Shown here piece by piece: positions 31,508-40,980 of a stretch of DNA of 64,000 nt. The position numbers and the translations under genes were made by a program. The notes beneath the pieces are model-generated. The model saw only the letters and a list, made by a program, of their open reading frames with translations, had not been told where the DNA came from and did not search any database. Source of the stretch: Ensifer sp. Root278 (GTDB lineage Bacteria; Pseudomonadota; Alphaproteobacteria; Rhizobiales; Rhizobiaceae); assembly GCF_001429285.1 (NCBI RefSeq), contig NZ_LMJJ01000040.1:354281-418280 (forward strand), written 5' to 3'. The first letter of the stretch is position 1; each line of letters opens with the position of its first letter.

Positions 31508-34087
31508 TCACACCTTCTCGACAAACCCATCCAGCACGCGCTTCTGGCCGGCGCGGTCGAAGTCGATGGTGAGCTTGTTGCCTTCGATCGCGGCGATGTT
31601 GCCGTTGCCGAACTTGATGTGGAAGACGCGGTCGCCGACCGAGAAGCGCGAGGGTTCCGTGGCTGTCGATTTTGCCACCAGCTCGCCGTCGATCGTGCGG
31701 CCGCGCGGGCCGCTTTCGCCGTAGCCGATGCGTTCGACCGCGTGGCCGGAGCGGGTGCCCCAGTTGTCGCGGGTGGCGTCGGAACGGTGCTGCTGGGCGC
31801 GCTTCCAGCCCGGTGTCGAATAGGTGTTCTGGAAGGGATCGGCCTTGTCGAAGCGTGACTGGCCGTAACCGCCGCGGCCATAGCCGCCATAGGATTGCTC
31901 GCTCTCGGCCACGTCGACATGGGCGAGCGGCAGCTCTTCGAGGAAGCGCGAGGGCAGCGTCGATTGCCAAAGGCCGTGGATGCGACGGTTGGAGACGAAC
32001 CAGATGTGGCAGCGGTGCTTGGCGCGGGTGATGCCGACATAGGCAAGGCGCCGTTCTTCTTCCAGGCCGGAGCGGCCGCCTTCGTCGAGCGCGCGCTGGT
32101 GCGGGAAAAGGCCTTCCTCCCAGCCGGGCAGGAAAACGGTGTCGAACTCCAGCCCCTTGGCCGAGTGCAGCGTCATGATCGACACGGCGTCGAGGTTTTC
32201 GTTCTGCTCGGCATCCATGACGAGGGCGACGTGTTCGAGGAAGCCGCGCAGGCTCTCGAAGGCTTCCATCGAGCGGATGAGTTCCTTGAGGTTTTCCAGC
32301 CGTCCGGGGGCCTCGGCCGACTTGTCGTTCTGCCACATGGCGGTATAGCCGCTCTCGTCGAGGATCTGCTCGGCAAGCTCGGTGTGCACGGTGGTTTCCA
32401 GCAGGCTCTGCCAGCGGCGGAAATCGGTGACGACGTCGAAGAGGGCTTTCCGCGCCCTCGGCTTCAACTCGTCGGTCTCGATGATGTCACTGGCGGCAGC
32501 CAGCATCGGGATATCGCGAGCGCGGGCATAGTCGTGCAGGGTGCGCACGGTGGTGTCACCGAGGCCACGCTTCGGCGTGTTGACGATGCGCTCGAAGGCG
32601 AGGTCGTCGGCCGGCTGGCAGACGAGGCGGAAATAGGCCATCGCATCGCGGATTTCGAGGCGCTCGTAGAAGCGCGGGCCGCCGATGACGCGGTAGTTGA
32701 GGCCAAGCGTGACGAAGCGGTCTTCGAACTCGCGCATCTGGAACGATGCGCGCACCAGGATCGCCATGTCGTTGAGCTTGTGGCTCTTGCGCTGCAGCTG
32801 TTCGATTTCCTCGCCGACGGCGCGGGCCTCCTCTTCGGAATCCCAGGCGGCGTGCACCTGCACCTTCTCATCATCCGGATCGGTGCGGTCGGTAAAGAGC
32901 GTCTTGCCGAGACGGCCCTCATTGTGGGCGATCAGGTGGCCGGCGGCACCGAGGATGTGCTCGGTCGAGCGATAGTTGCGCTCGAGCTTGATGACCTTGG
33001 CGCCCGGGAAATCCTTCTCGAAGCGCAGGATGTTGTCCACTTCCGCGCCGCGCCAACCATAGATCGACTGGTCGTCGTCGCCGACGCAGCAGATGTTGAT
33101 CTGCTGCTGTTTGTTCGCGCTCACGCTGTCGCCGCTGCGCGGCTCGCTCCGCGGGCGCGCGCCATCAGGCGCGGCGGCCGCTTGGCCTTGCCGGGCTGCA
33201 CCCGGATTCGCGGTGTTTGATTGCCGGGGCCGCTGGGCCAAGAGCCGTAGCCACATGTACTGCGCCGTGTTGGTATCCTGGTACTCGTCTACGAGGATGT
33301 AGCGGAACTTGTCGTGATAATCCTTCAGCACGTCCGCATGGTTACGGAAGATGCGGATCGGGTGCAGGAGCAGGTCGCCGAAGTCGCAGGCGTTCAGCGT
33401 CAAGAGCCGGTTCTGATAGGCGGCGTAGAGTTCGCGGCCCTTGCCATTGGCAAAGGCGCGGGCGTCGCCCTCGGGGATCTGGGCGGGATCGAGGCCCTTG
33501 TTCTTCCAGCCGTCGATCATGCCGGCGAACTGCTTGGCCGGCCAGCGCTTGTCGTCGATGCCTTCGGCCTGGATGAGCTGCTTGATCAGCCGCACCACGT
33601 CATCGGTGTCGAGAATGGTGAAATCGGAGCGCAGGCCGACGAGCTCGGCATGGCGACGGAGCAGCTTGACGCCGATCGAGTGGAAGGTGCCGAGCCAGGG
33701 CATGCCTTCGACCGCATGGCCGACGAGCACGCCGATGCGCTCCTTCATCTCGCGCGCCGCCTTGTTGGTGAAGGTCACCGCAAGGATTTGCGAAGGGAAG
33801 GCGCGGTTGGTCGAAAGGATGTGGGCGATGCGGGTCGTCAGCACGCGGGTCTTGCCGGTGCCGGCGCCGGCAAGCACAAGCACGGGACCGTCAAGCGTTT
33901 CGACCGCCTCGGCCTGTTCCGGGTTGAGGCCGGAGAGATAATCCGGGCGCGGCTGGGCGCGATCGCGCGCCGCCATGGCGCGCGCGGCAATACCGCCGGC
34001 GGCGGGGATACCTCCGGGGGCTGGCGGCTGCTTGCGCGGCGCCGGCTCCTCGTCGAAGAAAGGAATGTCGTCGAAACCACTCATCAT
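31508..34087 (-). CDS. uvrD: UvrD/PcrA-type superfamily I DNA helicase
   Basis: An 859-residue 3'-5' DNA helicase of repair and recombination. Motifs are LNPEQAEAVETLDGPVLVLAGAGTGKT (Q motif and Walker A, in part), FTNKAAREMKERI (Ia), LVDEYQDTN (II), VGDDDQSIYGWRGA (III), LERNYRST (IV), TLHSAKGLEFDTVFLPG (V) and VGITRAKH (VI). About 43 low-complexity residues (rich in A, P, Q, R, S) lie between motifs II and III, where E. coli UvrD has about 5. The C-terminus is glycine/tyrosine-rich, then a Tudor-like end VGDRVFHIKFGNGNIAAIEG. The starts at 34087 and 34084 are equivalent. Confidence 0.95.
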   Translation of the reverse strand: MMSGFDDIPFFDEEPAPRKQPPAPGGIPAAGGIAARAMAARDRAQPRPDYLSGLNPEQAEAVETLDGPVLVLAGAGTGKTRVLTTRIAHILSTNRAFPSQILAVTFTNKAAREMKERIGVLVGHAVEGMPWLGTFHSIGVKLLRRHAELVGLRSDFTILDTDDVVRLIKQLIQAEGIDDKRWPAKQFAGMIDGWKNKGLDPAQIPEGDARAFANGKGRELYAAYQNRLLTLNACDFGDLLLHPIRIFRNHADVLKDYHDKFRYILVDEYQDTNTAQYMWLRLLAQRPRQSNTANPGAARQGQAAAAPDGARPRSEPRSGDSVSANKQQQINICCVGDDDQSIYGWRGAEVDNILRFEKDFPGAKVIKLERNYRSTEHILGAAGHLIAHNEGRLGKTLFTDRTDPDDEKVQVHAAWDSEEEARAVGEEIEQLQRKSHKLNDMAILVRASFQMREFEDRFVTLGLNYRVIGGPRFYERLEIRDAMAYFRLVCQPADDLAFERIVNTPKRGLGDTTVRTLHDYARARDIPMLAAASDIIETDELKPRARKALFDVVTDFRRWQSLLETTVHTELAEQILDESGYTAMWQNDKSAEAPGRLENLKELIRSMEAFESLRGFLEHVALVMDAEQNENLDAVSIMTLHSAKGLEFDTVFLPGWEEGLFPHQRALDEGGRSGLEEERRLAYVGITRAKHRCHIWFVSNRRIHGLWQSTLPSRFLEELPLAHVDVAESEQSYGGYGRGGYGQSRFDKADPFQNTYSTPGWKRAQQHRSDATRDNWGTRSGHAVERIGYGESGPRGRTIDGELVAKSTATEPSRFSVGDRVFHIKFGNGNIAAIEGNKLTIDFDRAGQKRVLDGFVEKV

Positions 34088-34201
34088 GCGGCTCAATGTA
34101 GTGATTCGGTGGGGAAAGGCCAGAAAGGATGTTCTTCTTTTATTCCGTTTTCTGCGCCAGCCGCACCAAGCCTGTGGAAAGACAGGCGATTTCGAGACCG
34201 C

Positions 34202-34678
34202 TTATTCTTGGTCGCACGTTTTGATTTGTCGCATGTCGTATCGCAAAACCGCTGCGCACTTTTGCGCGACATGCTTTATCCCGCCGTCTAAGACGGTATC
34301 GACCGGGACCTGCAGCGCTGTGGCAAGCTGGTTGGTGCGGGCGGCGAGCGAGATCACCCGCAAGAGGTCCGCGTGCTCGGCATCGCTCAGGCCCTTCGCC
34401 CTTGCCGCGGCCGTATGGGAATGGGCGCAGTAGCCGCAGCCATTGGTGACGGACACGGCGATATAGAGCATCTCTTTCACCAGCGGATCGAGCGCAGAAG
34501 GCGTTGCCATCACCGCCTTGACGTCGCCCCAGGTCTGCTCCAGCAGGCCCGGGTCGAAGGCGAGCCACAGCCACATATTGTTGATGAAATCGGATTTGCG
34601 CGTGGCGCGGATATCGTCGAACACGGCTTTGACGCGCGGGTCGGCTTCCGGGTTCTTCGGCGGCGTAACGGTGCTCAT
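34202..34678 (-). CDS. Carboxymuconolactone decarboxylase/AhpD-like protein with repeat-encoded C-terminus
   Basis: A 158-residue AhpD-fold protein. The redox motif GCGYCAHSH (CxxCxxxH type) with the preceding Glu in KEMLYIAVS suggests an alkylhydroperoxidase-like function. The start at 34678 has a GGAGAG ribosome-binding site. The last 23 or so codons (HVAQKCAAVLRYDMRQIKTC...) are encoded by a family B intergenic repeat, so the tail is almost certainly not ancestral. It lies directly downstream of the cyclase-family gene on the same strand. Confidence 0.9.
   Translation of the reverse strand: MSTVTPPKNPEADPRVKAVFDDIRATRKSDFINNMWLWLAFDPGLLEQTWGDVKAVMATPSALDPLVKEMLYIAVSVTNGCGYCAHSHTAAARAKGLSDAEHADLLRVISLAARTNQLATALQVPVDTVLDGGIKHVAQKCAAVLRYDMRQIKTCDQE
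34211..34278. repeat. Rhizobial repeat, family B copy 2, inside coding sequence
   Basis: GTCGCATGTCG-TATCGCAAAACCGCT and GCACTTTTGCGCGACATGCTTTA match copy 1 (46491-46594) almost base for base, with one base missing (GTTATCG to GTATCG). The AhpD-like gene reads through it to a stop at 34202. Confidence 0.85.
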
Positions 34679-34736
34679 GGGCTCTCCTGCATGGTGCTGC
34701 CGGCGGCCCTGCGCCGCCGGATTTGAAGAGTATGGA

Positions 34737-35558
34737 TCAAGCAAGGGCGAAGACGCGCGCCGGGCCGCCGGTGCCGCCGCGATGCTTCGGCGCGCCGAGA
34801 ATGAGCGTCGCGCCCTTCACCGGCAGCTTGTCGAGGTTGGCGGCGGCCTCCAGCCCCCAGCGGCCCTCGGGCAGCCAGGCATAATGCGTGGCGAAATCCG
34901 GCGAGGGGCCATGGTCTAGCGAAAGCGTGTCGACGGCGATGCCGGCGGCCTTGCTCTCTTCGAGCAGGTATTTCGCCGCTTCGACATGGAAGCCGGGGAA
35001 GTGCAGTTTGCCGCCGCCATCGGCATTGCGGAACTTTTCCGTGCCCATATGCGCGGCCCAGCCCGAAAGCATGGCGACGCAGGCGTTTTCCGGGATCTCG
35101 CCATTGGCGGCGACCCAGGCCTTGAGGTCGTCGGGCGTCACCTGCGCATCGGCGTCGGCCGCGGCTTTTTCGCGTATGTCGACGATCACGAGCGGCACGA
35201 CGAGTTTTTCCACCGGCAGCTCGGCGACCGACAGGCCATCGGCGGAGAAGTGCAGGGGCGCATCGACATGGGTGCCGGTGTGTTCGTTTATGCGCAGTTC
35301 GAACAGATTGAACTTTTCTTTGGCGTAGCTGAACTTTTGCTCGCGGAAGAACTGCTGCTGGCCGAAGAAGGTCGGGAAATCCTCGTGCAGCTCATGGGTC
35401 AAGTCCGTGACATTACTATGTCCCTGAGCCAATGCCGGGGGTGCCGCACCGGTGCTCGCCAAGGCAAGGCCGGCAGTTCCAACTGCTGCGGCCTTGAAGA
35501 AGCTGCGGCGAGACAGCATGCGCGCCTTCACTGTTTCCATCACACAGACATCGCACAT
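34737..35558 (-). CDS. Cyclase-family protein (kynurenine formamidase-like), Tat-exported
   Basis: A 273-residue metal-dependent hydrolase of the cyclase/KynB superfamily. The N-terminus carries a twin-arginine signal (SRRSFFKAAAVGTAGLALA) with a cleavage site near PPALAQG, so the folded enzyme should be periplasmic. The metal-binding motif HTGTHVDAPLHF is complete, and LDHGPSPDFATHYAWL supplies further active-site residues. AAGGAG supports the start. The AhpD-like gene follows 58 bp downstream, so they may share a message. The substrate is unknown. Confidence 0.92.
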   Translation of the reverse strand: MCDVCVMETVKARMLSRRSFFKAAAVGTAGLALASTGAAPPALAQGHSNVTDLTHELHEDFPTFFGQQQFFREQKFSYAKEKFNLFELRINEHTGTHVDAPLHFSADGLSVAELPVEKLVVPLVIVDIREKAAADADAQVTPDDLKAWVAANGEIPENACVAMLSGWAAHMGTEKFRNADGGGKLHFPGFHVEAAKYLLEESKAAGIAVDTLSLDHGPSPDFATHYAWLPEGRWGLEAAANLDKLPVKGATLILGAPKHRGGTGGPARVFALA

Positions 35559-35876
35559 CGTTCTTGCTCTCCTTCAAGAAACTTGAAAACCAGACGGCGA
35601 AACCGCTCGAAAAAGCGGCCGGCGGTTGCAGGATAGCGCGACCGAAGCCGCTGTAAATGCCGGCCTATGCAGCAAAGTGCGGTTCACGCTGAAAGCTGCG
35701 CTGGAATTGCTCTGCACGTCATCATGCCGCCACCAAAATCGCTTTTATTACAATTGCGTAATGATGGCATTCCGTCATTGCCCCGACACGCGCGAACGGG
35801 GATACTCCGCCCAATCGGAACGAACCGCCGGCCGCGCCGCGCTGGGGCGTGTTTTATGCTTAATCTGGAGACTTGA
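35559..35876 (+). promoter_or_regulatory. Divergent control region of RND efflux operon
   Basis: 318 bp between the cyclase-family gene (-) and the RND operon (+) with no ORF worth calling. An AT-rich patch at 35741-35780 contains TTAC-AATTGC-GTAA and an imperfect dyad AATGATGG-CATT-CCGTCATT (35760-35779). This is a plausible operator for a regulator encoded elsewhere. TGGAG precedes the membrane-fusion gene. Confidence 0.4.
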
Positions 35877-37061
35877 ATGCGGGTTTGGAAACAGCTTGCG
35901 GTGAGCGCCGCTGTGCTTCTCGTGGGCGCAACCGTCTGGGTGCGGTTCGTGCCCGGCGCAGGCGAAACGCTTGCCGCCATCGGCGTTTCGCACCCGCTGA
36001 TCGATGCCCTGTCCAAGCCCGGCGCCGGTGGCGGTGAGGGTGGCGAGCGCGGCAATGGCCGCGGCCAGGGTGGCAACAATGCCATCCTCGTCATGGTCCG
36101 GCCTTCGGCGACCGCTGTCGTCAACGACCGGCTGAACGCGATCGGCAACGGCGAAGCGATCCACTCGGTCACCGTGACGCCGACGGCAACCGGCAACCTC
36201 ACCGAAATTCTCGTCCGCTCCGGCGAAAAGGTGGCCCAGGGCCAGGTGATCGCCAAGCTCGACAGCGACGACCAGAAGATCGCCGCCGACCAGGCGCGGC
36301 TGAACCGCGACAGCGCCCGCGAAAAGGTCGAGCGCTACCGCAATCTCAGCAACGCACGCGCTATGACCGCAGTCGAAGTGCGCGACGCCGAAATCGCCAT
36401 GCAGACAGCGGAGCTGGCGCTGAAGACCGCCGAGCTCGATCTCAAGCGCCGCGATATCGTCGCACCGTCCAAGGGTGTCGTCGGCATCATCACCGTCAAT
36501 GTCGGTGACTATGTCACGACGACGACGCCGATCGCCGTTGTCGACGACCGCTCGGAAATCCTCGTCGATTTCTGGGTACCGGAGCGCTTCGCCAACAAGA
36601 TCACCGTCGGCCAGCCGGTCACCGCCTTTGCGATCGCCCAGCCGGGCAGCCAGCTCGATGGCGCAATCCACGCGATCGACAACCGCCTCGATCAGGCAAG
36701 CCGCACGCTGCGTGTGCGCGCACGGCTCGAAAACCCTGACGACATGCTGAGGGCGGGCATGTCCTTTTCCGTTACCGTCGCGTTTGACGGCGACACCTAT
36801 CCGACGGTCGATCCGCTGGCGATCCAGTGGAGCTCGGAAGGCTCCTACATCTGGCGCGTTGCCGGCGATAAGAGCGAAAAGGTGCCGGTGAAGATCATCC
36901 AGCGCAATCCGGACAAGGTGCTCGTCGACGCGGCCCTTAACGAAGGCGACGAGATCGTGACCGAAGGCGTGCAGCGCCTGCGCGACGGCGGCGAAGTGCG
37001 CATCGCCGGTCGCGAGCGCAGCCGAGAGCCTGCGCAGAAGGTCGCGGAGGAAACCAAGTGA
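35877..37061 (+). CDS. RND efflux membrane fusion protein
   Basis: A 394-residue periplasmic adaptor of a tripartite RND pump. One N-terminal hydrophobic segment anchors or exports it. A Gly-rich linker follows, then the barrel-sandwich half (GNLTEILVRSGEKVAQGQVI), an alpha-helical hairpin (residues about 125-175), the second lipoyl half (KGVVGIITVNVGDYV) and the beta-barrel/MP domains. The stop overlaps the permease start by 4 bp. No outer-membrane factor or local regulator is encoded next to it. Confidence 0.94.
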   Translation: MRVWKQLAVSAAVLLVGATVWVRFVPGAGETLAAIGVSHPLIDALSKPGAGGGEGGERGNGRGQGGNNAILVMVRPSATAVVNDRLNAIGNGEAIHSVTVTPTATGNLTEILVRSGEKVAQGQVIAKLDSDDQKIAADQARLNRDSAREKVERYRNLSNARAMTAVEVRDAEIAMQTAELALKTAELDLKRRDIVAPSKGVVGIITVNVGDYVTTTTPIAVVDDRSEILVDFWVPERFANKITVGQPVTAFAIAQPGSQLDGAIHAIDNRLDQASRTLRVRARLENPDDMLRAGMSFSVTVAFDGDTYPTVDPLAIQWSSEGSYIWRVAGDKSEKVPVKIIQRNPDKVLVDAALNEGDEIVTEGVQRLRDGGEVRIAGRERSREPAQKVAEETK

Positions 37062-40000
37062 GCGGCGGCGAAGCGCACAGCAAAACGTCCGCCCGCGAGC
37101 GCGGCAAGACCGGCTTTACCGCACTCTTCATCCGCCGGCCGATTTTCGCGCTGGTGGTCAACACGCTGATCGTCGTTGCCGGCCTTGCCGCCTGGAACGG
37201 CATCGAGATCCGCGAACTGCCGCAGGTCGACCAGCCCGTCATCTCGGTGACCACCACGCTCGATGGCGCCGCCCCCGAGACGATGGACCGCGAGGTGACC
37301 TCGGTGGTTGAGGGCGCCGTTTCGCGCGTGCAGGGCATCCGCGACATCTCGTCGACCTCATCCTTCGGCCGCAGCCGCGTGACGCTGCAATTCTCCGACA
37401 CCACCGATATCGGCCAGGCCTCCAACGACATCCGCGATGCGCTCGGCCGGGTGCGCAACCAGTTGCCCGACAATGTCGACGAGCCGAGCATCGTCAAAGC
37501 CGACGCCGACAGCCAGCCGATCATGCGGCTGGCGCTCACCTCCGACACGATGTCGATGGAAGACATGACGCTGCTCGTCGAAAACGAGATCAGCGACCGG
37601 CTGGCTGCCGTCGAAGGCGTCGCCGACGTTGCCGTCTATGGCGACCAGGAGAAGATCTTCCGCATCGACCTCGACCAGGCGAAGCTCGCCGGGCGCGGGG
37701 TGACGGTGGCCAACCTCCGCACCGCGCTCGCCAACGCCTCCTATGACGTGCCGGCCGGCAAGCTGACCAGCGCCAGCCAGGACATCTCGGTGCGCGCCAC
37801 GGCCGACCTGCAGACGCCGGAGCAGTTTGAAAACCTGATCCTCGTCAACAATGTGCGCCTGCGTGACGTGGCCACCGTGACGCTCGGTCCCGATACCGGC
37901 ACGACGGCGCTGCGCTCCAACGGCCGCCAGGGCATTGGCCTCGGGATCGTGCGCCAGGCGCAGTCCAACACCGTCGATATTTCCGAGGGCGTGCGCAAGG
38001 TCGTCGATACGATCCAGACGCAGATCCTGCCCGAGGGCACGCAGCTCAGGATCACCAGCGACGATGCCGTCTTCATCAACGGCGCCATCCATGAGGTCGA
38101 GATCGCGCTGATCGTCGCCGTCTTCATCGTAACGCTGGTCATCTACATGTTCCTGCTCGACTGGCGGGCGACGCTGATCCCGACGATCAGCATGCCGATC
38201 GCGCTGATCGGCACGGTGGCGGCGATCTATCTCGCCGGCTTTTCCATCAACATCCTGACGCTGCTGGCGATCGTGCTTGCGACCGGCCTCGTCGTCGACG
38301 ATGCCATCGTGGTGCTCGAAAACATCGTGCGGCGGCGCGCCGAGGGGCTTGGGCCACGGGCGGCCGCCGTGCACGGCACGCTCGAAGTGTTCTTCGCGGT
38401 GCTGGCAACGACGGCGACACTTGCTGCCGTCTTCGTGCCGCTGTCGTTCCTGCCGGGGCAGACCGGCGGTCTGTTCCGCGAGTTCGGCTTCGTGCTCGCC
38501 TTCTCGATCCTGCTTTCCTCCTTCGTGTCGCTGACGCTCTGCCCGATGCTGGCCTCGCGCATGCTGACGAAGGAGCAGCATACGGTGCCGGGGCCGATGG
38601 CGCGGTTCGGCGCGCGGGCGGCCGGTTTTTATCGGGTGACACTTCGCGCCTGCCTCAACTCGCCGCTGATCGTCTTCGCCGTTGCCGCTTTCTTCACGGT
38701 GATGGGGGCCGCCGGCTTCCTGACGCTGAAATCGGAGCTGACACCGACAGAAGACCGCTCGCAGGTGATGATGCGCATCAACGCGCCGCAGGGTGTCTCG
38801 CTCGATTATGCCCAGGCGCAGATGCGCCGCATCGAGGACGGGCTGCAGCCGCTCGTCAAATCCGGCGAGATCGACAACATCTTCTCGATCTCGGGGCAGG
38901 GCGGCTCGGTCAACAGCGGCTTCATGGTGTTGACGCTCGCTTCCTGGGAGAAGCGCGACCGCAGCCAGCAGGAGATCGTCGCCGAGATCAACAGGGTGAC
39001 GGCGCGCATTCCATCGGTCCGCGTCTTTGCGATGCAGCCCAACAGTCTCGGCATTCGCGGCGCCGGCAGCGGCCTGCAGGTGGCGCTTGTCGGCAACGAC
39101 TACAACAAGCTCGGCGATGCGGCGGCGAAGCTGGTGCGCCAGATGGAAGACACCGGCCGCTTCGAGAACGTCCGGCTCAACTACGAGGCCAACCAGGCGC
39201 AGCTTTCGATCACCATCGACCGCGAGCGCGCCTCCGACATGGGTGTCGATATTGGCGGCCTTGCCTGGGCGCTGCAGGCGATGCTCGACGGCAACAGCGT
39301 CGTCGATGTCTATGTCGACGGCGAATCCTACCCGGTGAAGCTGCTCTCCTCCACCAATCCGGTCAACGACCCGACCGATCTGCAGAACATCTTCCTGAAG
39401 GCCGGCGACGGCAAGATCGTGCCGATGTCGACCATCGCCAGCGTCGAGGAGATGGCGGTGGCGCCGCAGCTCTCGCGGGAATCGCAGCTTCGCGCCGTCT
39501 CGCTCTCCGCGGGCCTCAAGTCGGACCTTGCGCTTGGCGAAGCGCTGACCATGGTCGAGCAGATGGCCGAGCCGCTGCTGCCGCCGGGTTCGCGCATCAT
39601 GCCGCTCGCCGAAGCCGCGACGCTCAACGAAAACGCCAATGGCCTCTTCGTCACCTTCGGCTTTGCGCTCGTCATCATCTTCCTGGTGCTGGCCGCCCAG
39701 TTCGAAAGCTTCGTCAGCGGGCTCATCATCATGTCGACGGTGCCGCTCGGCCTTGCCTGCGCGGTCTTCGCGATGATCATGACCGGCAATACGCTCAACA
39801 TCTACAGCCAGATCGGTCTGGTCATGCTCGTCGGCATCATGGCGAAGAACGGCATCCTGATCGTCGAATTCGCCAACCAGTTGCGCGATCGCGGCCAGGA
39901 CGTGCGCTCGGCGATCGAGAACGCGGCCAATATCCGCCTGCGCCCTGTGATGATGACGATGATCGCCACCATCGTCGGCGCGGTGCCGCTGGTGCTGGCA

Positions 40001-40195
40001 AGCGGCGCGGGTGCGGAAGCACGCATCGCGCTCGGCTGGGTGCTGGTCGGCGGTCTCGGGCTGGCGGTGATCGTCACGCTCTACCTGACGCCGGTCGCCT
40101 ACCTCGTCATTGCCCGCTTCACCAAGCCGCATGCGGACGAGGAGCGCAAGCTGCACGAAGAGATGGATGCAGCGGCGGCGCTGGAGGCGCATTGA
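37058..40195 (+). CDS. RND efflux permease (HAE family-like)
   Basis: A 1045-residue inner-membrane proton-driven exporter with about 12 helices and two large periplasmic loops. Motifs are FIRRPIFALVVNTLIV at the N-terminus, PQVDQPVISVTTTLDGAAPE, the TM4 charged motif TGLVVDDAIVVLENIVRR with its Asp pair, and GIMAKNGILIVEFANQLRDRG near TM11. Start is GTG, overlapping the TGA of the adaptor gene, which indicates translational coupling. Substrates cannot be predicted. Confidence 0.95.
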   Translation: MSGGEAHSKTSARERGKTGFTALFIRRPIFALVVNTLIVVAGLAAWNGIEIRELPQVDQPVISVTTTLDGAAPETMDREVTSVVEGAVSRVQGIRDISSTSSFGRSRVTLQFSDTTDIGQASNDIRDALGRVRNQLPDNVDEPSIVKADADSQPIMRLALTSDTMSMEDMTLLVENEISDRLAAVEGVADVAVYGDQEKIFRIDLDQAKLAGRGVTVANLRTALANASYDVPAGKLTSASQDISVRATADLQTPEQFENLILVNNVRLRDVATVTLGPDTGTTALRSNGRQGIGLGIVRQAQSNTVDISEGVRKVVDTIQTQILPEGTQLRITSDDAVFINGAIHEVEIALIVAVFIVTLVIYMFLLDWRATLIPTISMPIALIGTVAAIYLAGFSINILTLLAIVLATGLVVDDAIVVLENIVRRRAEGLGPRAAAVHGTLEVFFAVLATTATLAAVFVPLSFLPGQTGGLFREFGFVLAFSILLSSFVSLTLCPMLASRMLTKEQHTVPGPMARFGARAAGFYRVTLRACLNSPLIVFAVAAFFTVMGAAGFLTLKSELTPTEDRSQVMMRINAPQGVSLDYAQAQMRRIEDGLQPLVKSGEIDNIFSISGQGGSVNSGFMVLTLASWEKRDRSQQEIVAEINRVTARIPSVRVFAMQPNSLGIRGAGSGLQVALVGNDYNKLGDAAAKLVRQMEDTGRFENVRLNYEANQAQLSITIDRERASDMGVDIGGLAWALQAMLDGNSVVDVYVDGESYPVKLLSSTNPVNDPTDLQNIFLKAGDGKIVPMSTIASVEEMAVAPQLSRESQLRAVSLSAGLKSDLALGEALTMVEQMAEPLLPPGSRIMPLAEAATLNENANGLFVTFGFALVIIFLVLAAQFESFVSGLIIMSTVPLGLACAVFAMIMTGNTLNIYSQIGLVMLVGIMAKNGILIVEFANQLRDRGQDVRSAIENAANIRLRPVMMTMIATIVGAVPLVLASGAGAEARIALGWVLVGGLGLAVIVTLYLTPVAYLVIARFTKPHADEERKLHEEMDAAAALEAH

Positions 40196-40221
40196 GCCGG
40201 TAACTGGCGGACATTCCTACG

Positions 40222-40656
40222 CTACATTTCGAGCCAGGCGGCAATGAGAAAGATCGTTGCCGCCAGCCCGCCGAGTGCGGTTCGCCCGGCATGGAGCCTG
40301 CCCCAGCGCTTGAGCAGGCTGCGGCTTTCTTCGCCAGTTTCCTCCGGCCGCGTTGCCTCCAGCTTGCGATTGACCGGCATGACGAAGAGCAGCGTATAGG
40401 GCCAGTTCAGGATGATGATGGCGGCACCCATGCCCCAGAGCACATGGCCAGTCCTTCCCCAGGCGGCAGCGCCGAGCAGGCCCGAGATGAGGGCGAGCGT
40501 CGCCTGCATTTCGAAAGCGCGGCGGTAGGAAGGAACCCACTGCGCCAGTGCGGCGCGATCGTCGAGATGGAGCCTTGCCGGCTGTTCGGCCAGATTGATG
40601 TAGATGGCGGCGCCGAAAAAGATCGACGCGGTGAGCAAAGCGGTGAGACCCAGCAT
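40222..40656 (-). CDS. DUF1772-type small membrane protein
   Basis: A 144-residue protein with four transmembrane helices (LTALLTASIFFGAAIYI; ATLALISGLLGAAAW; HVLWGMGAAIIILNWPYTLLF in part; ALGGLAATIFLIAAW). The pattern with PYTLLFVMPVNRKL resembles DUF1772/anthrone-oxygenase-like proteins. GGGAGAG supports the start at 40656. It is convergent with the RND operon. Confidence 0.82.
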   Translation of the reverse strand: MLGLTALLTASIFFGAAIYINLAEQPARLHLDDRAALAQWVPSYRRAFEMQATLALISGLLGAAAWGRTGHVLWGMGAAIIILNWPYTLLFVMPVNRKLEATRPEETGEESRSLLKRWGRLHAGRTALGGLAATIFLIAAWLEM

Positions 40657-40980
40657 TGCCTCTCTCCCTTCACGCCAACATGATAATCCAATGCCCGCAA
40701 TTGAGTAGGTGTTTTCTGCGGCTTTTGCCCTCATACGTGGCATTGCCGAAAGGATCTTCAGTGGTTCGCCCGCCGTCAGATGACGCATCGAGATGGCGCG
40801 ACGCAGCCTCTTGTGACAGTCCGGTCTCACGTCAGGCGTTTTCCTGCGCTACGTTCCCCAAGAAGTGCGCGAGCGTCTGGACAAAGTGATTCCGATTTGC
40901 ACAGTAGCGCCTTGAAATGACTGCGCTTCCCGGGCATCTGCAAAGGGGATGCCGCAGATGCAAGAGGAAGGACGTTTTCC
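40657..40980 (+). other. Intergenic region upstream of FAD oxidase
   Basis: 324 bp between divergent genes, no ORF with recognisable content. A direct AGAGGAAGGA purine tract near the end serves as the ribosome-binding region of the next gene. No repeat family of this window occurs here. Confidence 0.4.

Noticed and set aside
37358-40192. 944-residue minus-strand ORF
   Set aside because: It is antisense to the RND permease, rich in Arg/His/Asp as GC-rich shadow frames are, with no family motifs.
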